A stretch of DNA of 20,535 nt. Source: a virus. Location of the stretch: the IMG/VR virus record IMGVR_UViG_3300028388_004534, positions 1 through 20,535 of that record; one strand, given 5' to 3'. Position numbers and translations under genes: made by a program. Below are positions 13,623 to 20,535 of this stretch, piece after piece. A model generated the notes under the pieces. The model saw only the letters and a list, made by a program, of their open reading frames with translations. It did no database searches and had not been told where the DNA came from. Each line of letters begins with the position of its first letter. Within the stretch, counting starts at the first letter, position 1.

Positions 13623-16526
13623 AATATCCGCATTCTGTCCGCCGACCTGCAAAAAGTCGCGGAGGTGTCGGACGAGGCCGCCGAGGCCGCGGCCCCGCTC
13701 GCCCGGGAGTTCGACGCGCTGGGCAAAAAGCAGGCGCTGAACAACCAGCTCCAGGCCCTGCAGAAAGCCCTGGGCAGGACCGCGGATCAGCTGGGCGAGC
13801 AGACCAAACGCCTGCGGGAACTCAAGGCCCAGTACGACGCCGCCGAGAAGCCCTCCCAGCGCCTCACCGCCAGTTACCAGAAACAGGCCGCCCGGGTGCG
13901 CGACCTGCTGGAGCGCAAGAAACAGCTCGGCGGCCAGTTGTCCAACCTCTCCGGGCGGCTCAAGGCCTACAACCTCTCCACCACCAACGCGGTCAAGAAT
14001 CAGGTCCAGCTCTCCCGCTCCACCGGCGAGGCCAAGCTCAAGCTGCAGGACCTGCAACGCCAGTACGGTAAGACCGGCGAGGCAGCGGATCTGGCGGGCG
14101 CAAAGCAGCGCAAGAGCCTGGATGCACTCAAGCCGAGAATCGACGGGCTGTCCGGCAGCATTAAGGCATTCATCGGGGCCTATGCCGGACTGCAGGGGGT
14201 GCGCGCACTATCACAGCAGGCTGACGAGTGGAGTCAGCTGAACAGCGCCCTACGGCAGGTGACGCAGACCGAGGAGGAACTGGTCTCTGTGCGCGAGCGG
14301 TTGTTCGAGGTCTCGCAGGACACCCGCACCGACCTGACTGCCACCGTCGATCTCTATGCCAAGGTGGCGCGCAACACCAAAGAGCTGGGGTTATCCCAGC
14401 AAGAGGTGATCGACATCACCCGCACCGTCTCGCAATCGTTCCAGATCAGCGGGGCGAGTGCGACGGAAGCCGCCGGCGGGACGCGGCAGTTTGCCCAGGC
14501 GTTGGCATCCGGCGTTCTCCGGGGCGACGAATTCAACTCGGTGATGGAGAACGCCCCGCGGCTCGCCGAGGCGCTGGCAGCGTCCCTCGGGGTGTCCACC
14601 GGCGAACTGCGCGCCATGGCAGAGCAGGGCGAGTTGACTGCCGACAAGCTGGTCAATGCGCTATCGGGACAGGCCACCGACATCGCCGCCGAATACGAAA
14701 AGGTCACGCCGACCATCGCCAGCGCAATCACCACCGTCGAAAACGCATGGCTCCAATATATAGGCACCGCAGACGATGCAGGGAGCGTGTCTGCTGAAGT
14801 TTCTGATGCTCTGATGTCGTTGGCCGAAAACATGGATACCATCGGCGCGGTGATCTCCACCGCCGCCAACTCCATCGATATCGCCCTCACCTCCATCGTG
14901 ATGCGCGCATTTCAGGCAATCGAGGCCTGGAACAGACTGATGGCCACGATCACCACCGGCGACACGGCCGCGCAATTCGAGGCCCAGGCCATCGCCGCCG
15001 CCTCGACGGTGGAACAACTGAAGCTGGAGATCGAACAGGACACCGCCGACATCAAGGCCGCCTGGGATCGCTCCGGCAATGCCGCCGCCCAGGCCGGGCA
15101 GAAAACCGCCGAGGGTGCCGCCGTGGCCACCGACGCGGGGGACAAACTGGCCACCGCCACCGGCAAGGTGGTCGAGGCGGTGGGAAAACAGATCGAGGCG
15201 GGCGCAAAGGCCACCGATGCCGCCCTCAAGCAACTGGACAAGATCGGCACGAAGAGCGGCGACCAGGTGGTCGCCATCGCCAAGGGTTTGCAGGCCGCCA
15301 CCGAGGCCGGAACCATCGGCGCCTCGGATGTCCAGGCCGCCTGGTCCGAGGCGCTGGCGGAAATGTCCGGCGAGGAGCTGACGCGGTTTTCGGATACGAT
15401 CCATAAGGAGTTCAGCGGAAGCGAGGAATCGGTTCGCGGGCTGGGCACGGTGATCGACGCCGTGAACCAGGAATCCCTCAAGCGGCTCGGAGTCGACTCG
15501 CAAGAGATCCTGACGGGGCTCTCCAGCGAGTTCCGCAACACCGCCCAGACCGTCGATCAGCTGGCCGCCAGCGGGCGTGTGACGGGCGACGTGATGGAGG
15601 CGGCGCTGTCCCGTCTCGCCGATACCGCCAACAGCCAGCAGGCCGTCGAGGCGGTTCGCCAGCGGGTGGAGGCGCTGCGGGAGTCTGGCGCGCTCAGCGA
15701 AGGCGCGTTCGAGCGGCTGGGGCAAAAGCTGGATGTGCTGGGCAGCAAGGCAGCTGGCGTTGCCGATCCGTTTCGCGAGCTGGGCATCGTGTCGCAGCAG
15801 GCAGCAAACCAGATCGCCGGTAACCTGATGGGGGCCTATGCTGAGGCGCGCGAGGCCGGGTTTCGGTCGGCCCGCGATCAGGAGGTGGCGTTCAAGCGCA
15901 TGGCAGCGGCCGTTATTGAGTCCGGCGATCACGCAAAGATCACCATGCTCGACGCAGAGGCTGCCACGCTCGGGCTGACCAAATGGCTGTATGAGGCGAA
16001 AGACGCGGCGGCAGAGGCCGGTCGATCAATGGAGGATGCAGGGTATCGAGGCGCGAAGTCGTTCAGGGATGCCGCGAAGTCGGCACGAGAATATCGGCAG
16101 GAGGCGGAAGCGGCAAGCAGCGTCCCGCCCCCAGGAGACCAGGATTCCGGCAGCGACTACCAGGCCCCGCTCACCGGCATCGGCGTCCCCAGCGGCGTGG
16201 TGGACCAGTTCAACCGGCTGGCGGATCAACTGGGCGACGACTTCGTGCGCGAGTACGAGCGGCTGGCCAAGGAGACCGGCGCATTGAGCGGAAAATTCGC
16301 CAACGAGATCCAGCTCGACAACCAGGCCCGCGGACTGATTGAGCGGGCGGCGTTCAACCTCCAGGCCAATGCCAAGCCGGACCCATCCACGACGCCCGCC
16401 CGCACCGTGCGCCACGAATTCCAGATCGGCGGCAAGAGCTTCGCCGTGGACGCCACCGAGGGCAGCAGCGACGACCTGGACCGACTAATGAGCGAGCTGG
16501 AACGCCTCAGCATGGCCGGCGGATAG
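13566..16526 (+). CDS. Tail tape measure protein
   Basis: This 986-residue protein is the largest head/tail-core product and should set tail length; at about 1.5 angstrom per residue the tail would be near 150 nm. It starts MPNQHEVKLLLSTETTGEG and runs into long coiled coils (residues about 45-150: LNNQLQALQKALGRTADQLGEQTKRLRELKAQYDAAEK and similar). A tape-measure N-terminal domain follows from about 200 to 400: SGSIKAFIGAYAGLQGVRALSQQADEWSQLNSALRQV, VDLYAKVARNTKELGLSQQEV, RQFAQALASGVLRGDEFNSVMENAPRLAEALAASLGVSTGELRAMAEQGELTADKLVNAL. A hydrophobic segment lies near 436-455 (SIDIALTSIVMRAFQAIEAW). The rest is Ala/Glu-rich helix, with a C-terminal ARTVRHEFQIGGKSFAVDA strand region. The start has no clear ribosome site and lies 15 bases after a terminator-like hairpin. 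Confidence 0.95.
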   Translation: MPNQHEVKLLLSTETTGEGNIRILSADLQKVAEVSDEAAEAAAPLAREFDALGKKQALNNQLQALQKALGRTADQLGEQTKRLRELKAQYDAAEKPSQRLTASYQKQAARVRDLLERKKQLGGQLSNLSGRLKAYNLSTTNAVKNQVQLSRSTGEAKLKLQDLQRQYGKTGEAADLAGAKQRKSLDALKPRIDGLSGSIKAFIGAYAGLQGVRALSQQADEWSQLNSALRQVTQTEEELVSVRERLFEVSQDTRTDLTATVDLYAKVARNTKELGLSQQEVIDITRTVSQSFQISGASATEAAGGTRQFAQALASGVLRGDEFNSVMENAPRLAEALAASLGVSTGELRAMAEQGELTADKLVNALSGQATDIAAEYEKVTPTIASAITTVENAWLQYIGTADDAGSVSAEVSDALMSLAENMDTIGAVISTAANSIDIALTSIVMRAFQAIEAWNRLMATITTGDTAAQFEAQAIAAASTVEQLKLEIEQDTADIKAAWDRSGNAAAQAGQKTAEGAAVATDAGDKLATATGKVVEAVGKQIEAGAKATDAALKQLDKIGTKSGDQVVAIAKGLQAATEAGTIGASDVQAAWSEALAEMSGEELTRFSDTIHKEFSGSEESVRGLGTVIDAVNQESLKRLGVDSQEILTGLSSEFRNTAQTVDQLAASGRVTGDVMEAALSRLADTANSQQAVEAVRQRVEALRESGALSEGAFERLGQKLDVLGSKAAGVADPFRELGIVSQQAANQIAGNLMGAYAEAREAGFRSARDQEVAFKRMAAAVIESGDHAKITMLDAEAATLGLTKWLYEAKDAAAEAGRSMEDAGYRGAKSFRDAAKSAREYRQEAEAASSVPPPGDQDSGSDYQAPLTGIGVPSGVVDQFNRLADQLGDDFVREYERLAKETGALSGKFANEIQLDNQARGLIERAAFNLQANAKPDPSTTPARTVRHEFQIGGKSFAVDATEGSSDDLDRLMSELERLSMAGG

Positions 16527-16553
16527 ACGACCCCCATACCACCACCCGACCAA

Positions 16554-16572
16554 CCCGCCCCGGCGGGTTTTT
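16554..16572 (+). terminator. Rho-independent-terminator-like hairpin after the tape measure gene
   Basis: CCCGCC (16554-16559) pairs with GGCGGG (16562-16567) across a CC loop, with AA/TT extending the stem and five T following. It lies 27 bases after the tape measure stop and 22 bases before the next start. The trailing CATTGCCTGAAC repeats the leader seen before the tape measure gene. Confidence 0.75.
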
Positions 16573-16594
16573 CATTGCCTGAACGAAAAACTAC

Positions 16595-17002
16595 ATGGCC
16601 ATCACCCTGACCTACAACACCGAGACGATCAACCTCTCCGAGGATCTCCACTGGTCCGACGAATACGCCTGGACGCCCATCGCCCAGACCCGACAGTACA
16701 GCGCCGGCGGGGCGTTGATCGTGGAGGAGGCCACCCGGCAGGCCGGACGGCCCATCACCCTGTCAGGCCACAACCGGGAGGTCTGGGTCACCCGGGCCGA
16801 GCTCGAGGCCCTGCGCGCCTGGCTCGCCGCCGATGCCCAGATGGCCCTGACCCTGCACGACGCCCGCCAATTCACCGTCCGCTGGGACCACGCCAGCAAT
16901 ACGCCAATCGACACCCCGGGCACCGTGCTCGGCGGCCTTGCAGATCCCGTCGACGCCGACTGGTACGTAATCAATAACCTGAAATTCATCGAGGTGCAGT
17001 AA
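16595..17002 (+). CDS. Small tail protein, probable minor or distal tail protein
   Basis: This 135-residue beta-rich protein follows the tape measure gene. It reads ITLTYNTETINLSEDLHWSDEYAWTPIAQTRQYSAGGALIVEEATRQAGRPITLSGHNREVWVTRAELEALRAWLAADAQMALTL and ends FTVRWDHASNTPIDTPGTVLGG...DWYVINNLKFIEVQ. The GRPITLSG then W(V)TRAELEALR order recurs in small tail-tip proteins placed after tape measures, which join the tube end to the hub. The preceding hairpin leaves only a weak ribosome site. Its stop overlaps the next start in TAATG. The position supports a lambda M or distal-tail-type role, but no diagnostic motif fixes it. Confidence 0.75.
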   Translation: MAITLTYNTETINLSEDLHWSDEYAWTPIAQTRQYSAGGALIVEEATRQAGRPITLSGHNREVWVTRAELEALRAWLAADAQMALTLHDARQFTVRWDHASNTPIDTPGTVLGGLADPVDADWYVINNLKFIEVQ

Positions 17003-20000
17003 TGCCCATCCAACGCGAGAACCTGGAACTGGTCGAATCCCAAGTCATGGACGACGTACCCGAAGGCGGCGGCGCCCTGACCGGCAACGCCATCGAAAGC
17101 GGGGTGATGAACAACCTGTTCCCCGATGTCTCAGATCTCGACCGCGCGACGGGTAGATGGAGGGCGCGCAAGGTCGGCATGCGGGTGCGCACCTTCGATA
17201 CCGACAAGGTGCTGGGATCCCGCCTGGCGATCAACCAGTTGCCCACCGACCCCTTCAAGGACTATGTTTTGTTTCGCCGCAACGACGCATTCGACACCCG
17301 CGCCGATGCCGTCGACTATGCCGCCGGCTACTACGTGGCCCAGGTCCAGTGGCCCGGCGCGCTGCTGGGCAGGCACAACGCCGGGCAGAGCCTGCTGTCC
17401 GTAATCCAGCCGCCCAACAGCGAACTGCCCCCGCGTAACCGGGTGCTGCAGGTATCGAGCGACGAGGGCGGGCCGAACGAAACCAGCGAATACGTGCGCG
17501 TGGTGGATGTGGAGTATTACGAGCGGGAGACCTACGACGCCAATGGTTACTACAGCTATTGGGAGGTGCGCATGACCCTGGAACAGCCGCTGCAGAACGG
17601 CTACCAGGGCCATGAACCGGTGCGCTCCTTCAAGTTCGATTACGACAACGAGGAGGCCCGGCTGCGCGATACCGGCGTATCGGATGCGTTCCGTGGCTAC
17701 GGCAGCCGGGTGCTGACCCAGGCCGCCAGCATCGGCGACAAGACGCTCAACGTGGACTCGGTGTTCGCCCAGCTGGCCCCCAGCAATCGATCCGAGGAGC
17801 CGCTGGCCAACCAGCCGACCAATCCGGCGCTGACGATCACCCTCGACGCCGGGGCGCGGGAGGTGCAGGTCTCCGAGGCCATGCACACCCGGGCCTTCAA
17901 GGTCACCGCGGAAAACCGTCGCCTGAACTACGTCGACACCCTGCGGCCCATCCCCAAGCCGGGGGCCTACACCCTGGACTACTACGCCGCCGGGCGCTGG
18001 TACCAGCTGGTCGACGATGGCGCCGGCAACCTCACCTCCACCTCCGTGGGGGCCGGGTCCGGCACGATTGACTATGTGACCGGCACCCGCACCGTCACCC
18101 TGGCCGCGCTGCCCGATGTGGGCAGTATCGTGCTCGATTCCTGGGGCACCGAGGCGCATTTCGAGCAGCTGGTGGGGGCCGCCGACCTGCAGACCGCACC
18201 GCGCATCGACCACGAATTCGGCGAGGCCATCGCACCGGGCACCCTCGCCCTCTCCTGGACCAGTGGCGGGGTTGCGAAGATGGCCACGGCGGATCTCGAC
18301 GGCCTGATCTCCGGCGATGCCGAGGGCACCATCACCCACGCCACTGGACGCCTGGAGCTGTTCACCGATGCGCAGCCTGACCCGGGCACCAGCATCGCGG
18401 CGGATTACGACACCCGCGCCACCAACACCTACACCATCACCGGGCTGTCGGCATCCGCCGGCCTGGTCACCCTGGACGCCGCCGAGGCGGTGGAGCCGGG
18501 TACCGTCACCTGCACCTGGTACACCCAGAGTTTGCGCACCGCGACGGGCAAGGATTTCATCATGGGGGAGACCTGCACACCAGCGGGCGCCGGCCTCAAC
18601 TGCAGTCAGACCGTCAAGGCGGTGGTTCCCAATGCCGAATCCAGTAGCACCCGGTTCCGCCACACCCTCACCGACGATGGGCAGGGCGGTATCGGGGTGG
18701 ATGGCATCGTGACCTATGCCACTGGCGAGATCGTGCTGCCGGTCATTCCGCTGGTAGACCAGGAGAGCTGGAACAGCGGCGACTGGAGCGAGGAGACAAG
18801 CACCAACTTCATCGGCATCGTGGTATTGAGCTACGCCCAGGCCGGCACCGGCACCACCAGCGTCTCCACCACCATCGCCGCCCCCGCCATCTCCCTGCGC
18901 CTGTTGCCGCCCATCGCCACCCGGCAGGTGGTGCCCAATAGCGTCCAGTTTTCGTGGAACGGCCAGACCTACGAGGACCGTGGGGACGGCATCCTCTATA
19001 CCGACATCGATCCGGCGACAGGGGCAGGCACCGAGGCTGGGGCCATCGATTACGAAAGCGGTGTGGTGGAGCTGACGGACTACACCCCCGGCGCCGGGGC
19101 GGTGGAGGTGACCTCCCTGTTATCCCGGCGCGGCCAGTGGCTGGCGGATGCGGTCTATTTTCGCACCGCGTCGGCCCCCCTGGCGGTGCAGGCGACCCAG
19201 ATCCTGGCCACCGCGGCGGATGGCGAACTGCTGAGCCTCACCGATGACGCAGACGGCAACCTCACCGGTGGACCCGCCGAGGGGTCCGTGAATACCCAAT
19301 TCGGCGTGGTCGATTGCACGTTCGGGGAGTGGGTGGTGGATGCCAATCTGACGGACGACGAGAAGGCGGAATGGTGGTACGACGCGGCCAACGTGCAGGG
19401 CGATGGCACCATCTGGCGGCCCAGGCAGGTCGATCCGACCCTGGTCTACAACACCGTGGCGCTCCAATCGTTGCCCGTACCCGAGGAGCTGGTGGGCATC
19501 CCCACCACCCAGCTGCCACCCGATGGGCGCATCCTGATCTTTCGCCCCGGCGAGCCGATAGAGATCATGCACCCGCAGACCACCGCGCCGGCCACCATTG
19601 CCAACGGCGACAGCATCGCCACCCGGCCACGCGTCTCCTGGGTGCGGCCCTATGACGCCAACGGCGACGAGATCACCAGCGGCTGGGAGCTGGACCATGC
19701 CACCGGCGCCGTGACATTCCCGGACGTGGCCGGCATCGCCCAGCCCATCACCGTGGAAAGCTGGATCAGCGACCTGGTGGTGTGTGCCGATGTACAGATC
19801 GGCGGCATCGTGGAGGTCAATCTGCCCATCACCCACGACTACCCGGCGGACGAGACCATCGTGGCCGCGCCGCTGCCGCTGGGCGACCGCTGGGCACGAG
19901 TCGTCTCCACGTGGGACCAGGCCACCTGGAATGGCGAGTTCCTGGACTACCCGGTCGGCGATTCGTCCATCGCGACGATGGACTTTCTGAACCATCCACC

Positions 20001-20391
20001 CACCGTTGACAACGATGGGGCCGAGACGCAGATCTGGGTGCTGCGCTGCACCAGCGGATCCAGCAACACCTTCGAGCTGATCGGCGATAAGGTCGGCAAG
20101 GTGTGGTCCGGCGAGTTCACCCCGGTGGGCGACGACATCGCCCCGATCAATCCGCGGACTCGAACCTACGACGAGGGGTCTGGAACCTGGATCGGTGGGC
20201 GGCCGTATCTCACCATCCCCGCCGCCGCCAATGGGGGCGGGTGGAGCACGGGTAATACCATCCACTTCGTGACCGAGGCCGCCGCCGCCGAGGTGTGGAT
20301 TGCCCAGAGCCTCCAGCCCTCCGAGATCCCCGCCGGTGACGGCGAAGACGGGGCCGAGCTGGTCATTCTCACCAACGTGAACAGGCCATAA
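17002..20391 (+). CDS. Large tail-tip protein with six degenerate beta repeats
   Basis: This 1129-residue acidic protein starts in TAATG with the gene upstream. The N-terminal 230 residues include IESGVMNNLFPDVSDLDRATGRWRARKVGMRVRTFDTDKV and a segment with many Tyr (VDVEYYERETYDANGYYSYWEVRMTLEQPLQNGYQGHEPV). The remainder is strand-rich, with a motif G-x-I-x-Y/H-x-x-G-x-x-x-L at residues 354, 442, 568, 680, 761 and 894, such as GTIDYVTGTRTVTL, GTITHATGRLELF and GAIDYESGVVEL. A similar motif lies in the tail tube insert. The C-terminal part has more beta sequence ending VILTNVNRP. It is probably a structural tail-tip or baseplate-type component at the distal end; a lambda J-like hub motif is not recognised. 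No frameshift is seen. Confidence 0.82.
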   Translation: MPIQRENLELVESQVMDDVPEGGGALTGNAIESGVMNNLFPDVSDLDRATGRWRARKVGMRVRTFDTDKVLGSRLAINQLPTDPFKDYVLFRRNDAFDTRADAVDYAAGYYVAQVQWPGALLGRHNAGQSLLSVIQPPNSELPPRNRVLQVSSDEGGPNETSEYVRVVDVEYYERETYDANGYYSYWEVRMTLEQPLQNGYQGHEPVRSFKFDYDNEEARLRDTGVSDAFRGYGSRVLTQAASIGDKTLNVDSVFAQLAPSNRSEEPLANQPTNPALTITLDAGAREVQVSEAMHTRAFKVTAENRRLNYVDTLRPIPKPGAYTLDYYAAGRWYQLVDDGAGNLTSTSVGAGSGTIDYVTGTRTVTLAALPDVGSIVLDSWGTEAHFEQLVGAADLQTAPRIDHEFGEAIAPGTLALSWTSGGVAKMATADLDGLISGDAEGTITHATGRLELFTDAQPDPGTSIAADYDTRATNTYTITGLSASAGLVTLDAAEAVEPGTVTCTWYTQSLRTATGKDFIMGETCTPAGAGLNCSQTVKAVVPNAESSSTRFRHTLTDDGQGGIGVDGIVTYATGEIVLPVIPLVDQESWNSGDWSEETSTNFIGIVVLSYAQAGTGTTSVSTTIAAPAISLRLLPPIATRQVVPNSVQFSWNGQTYEDRGDGILYTDIDPATGAGTEAGAIDYESGVVELTDYTPGAGAVEVTSLLSRRGQWLADAVYFRTASAPLAVQATQILATAADGELLSLTDDADGNLTGGPAEGSVNTQFGVVDCTFGEWVVDANLTDDEKAEWWYDAANVQGDGTIWRPRQVDPTLVYNTVALQSLPVPEELVGIPTTQLPPDGRILIFRPGEPIEIMHPQTTAPATIANGDSIATRPRVSWVRPYDANGDEITSGWELDHATGAVTFPDVAGIAQPITVESWISDLVVCADVQIGGIVEVNLPITHDYPADETIVAAPLPLGDRWARVVSTWDQATWNGEFLDYPVGDSSIATMDFLNHPPTVDNDGAETQIWVLRCTSGSSNTFELIGDKVGKVWSGEFTPVGDDIAPINPRTRTYDEGSGTWIGGRPYLTIPAAANGGGWSTGNTIHFVTEAAAAEVWIAQSLQPSEIPAGDGEDGAELVILTNVNRP

Positions 20392-20393
20392 CC

Positions 20394-20535
20394 ATGGACA
20401 TCTCAACCGCACACTCCGACGCCGTGGACGCCGCCGTGCGCGTTCCCGCGCTCAATGCCCGCCTGGCCCTGCTGGTGGGGGACGCCACCAACCAGGCCCA
20501 GATCGATCTCTACGGCACCACCCAGCCCACCCCCG
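20394..20535 (+). CDS. Start of a further tail-region gene (3' end outside window)
   Basis: The ATG at 20394 comes two bases after the stop of the large tail protein. The open frame runs to the window edge: MDISTAHSDAVDAAVRVPA, then LNARLALLVGDATNQAQIDLYGTTQPTPG. Only 47 codons are visible, with codon use like the neighbours. It is probably another tail protein of the same operon; the family cannot be told from this fragment. The ribosome site is not obvious, so coupling to the upstream gene is likely. Confidence 0.75.
   Translation, partial: MDISTAHSDAVDAAVRVPALNARLALLVGDATNQAQIDLYGTTQPTP

Noticed and set aside
13378-13740. A 120-codon open frame across both tape-measure leader copies.
   Set aside because: It is an out-of-frame reading of the duplicated segment, with a Pro/Ser/Arg-rich sequence repeated because the DNA is repeated; it has no ribosome site.
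1121-20412. Long open frames on the minus strand (for example 4678-6504, 17131-18663, 19120-20412, 12669-14057).
   Set aside because: They lie opposite well-supported plus-strand genes in G+C-rich DNA, have low-complexity Gly/Val/Ala/His compositions and show no recognisable domains.

Overview
The window is one continuous, single-direction (+ strand) virion-assembly region of a lambda-type, long-tailed (siphovirus-like) phage or prophage. It is G+C-rich with tightly packed, often ATGA/TAATG-overlapping genes. The host is probably a high-GC proteobacterium, most likely a gammaproteobacterium. That is inferred from base composition, the lambda-like head gene set and the Gram-negative lipoprotein genes; the sequence does not name a genus. 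No integrase, repressor, tRNA, rRNA or CRISPR array is visible, so prophage versus free phage cannot be decided here.

Head module (2-6870): the 3' part of a GpA-type terminase large subunit, a small gpW-like protein, a lambda-family portal, an S49 (ClpP-fold) prohead protease with an in-frame nested scaffold gene (C/Nu3 arrangement), a decoration protein of the gpD family carrying an extra domain, and a gpE-family major capsid protein. Connector and tail-tube module (6870-8922): a head-tail joining protein candidate, a minor tail protein Z-like protein, a probable tail terminator and the tail tube protein.

From 9026 to 13344 the order departs from lambda. Where G/GT tail chaperones would normally sit, there is a lysis-like cassette: lipoprotein, coiled-coil peptide, GH24 lysozyme, second coiled-coil peptide, lipoprotein with an octapeptide proline stalk, 46-residue membrane peptide, and a coiled-coil protein with a C-terminal membrane segment. 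A tail-fibre set follows: Ig-like adaptor candidate, fibre with an A+T-rich centre, and an unknown partner. The tape measure gene (13566-16526) comes next, preceded by a broken 76-bp duplicate of its own leader and 5' end. A small tail protein, a 1129-residue tail protein with six degenerate beta repeats, and the start of one more gene close the window.

Four rho-independent-terminator-like hairpins lie 15-22 bases before start codons (3856, 9026, 13566, 16595), three of them near-identical. No promoter fits in those gaps, so downstream expression appears to need read-through or antitermination. The main points for a second look are this recurring hairpin-leader unit, the duplicated tape-measure start with a REP-like spacer, the lysis/fibre island, and the octad-repeat lipoprotein.
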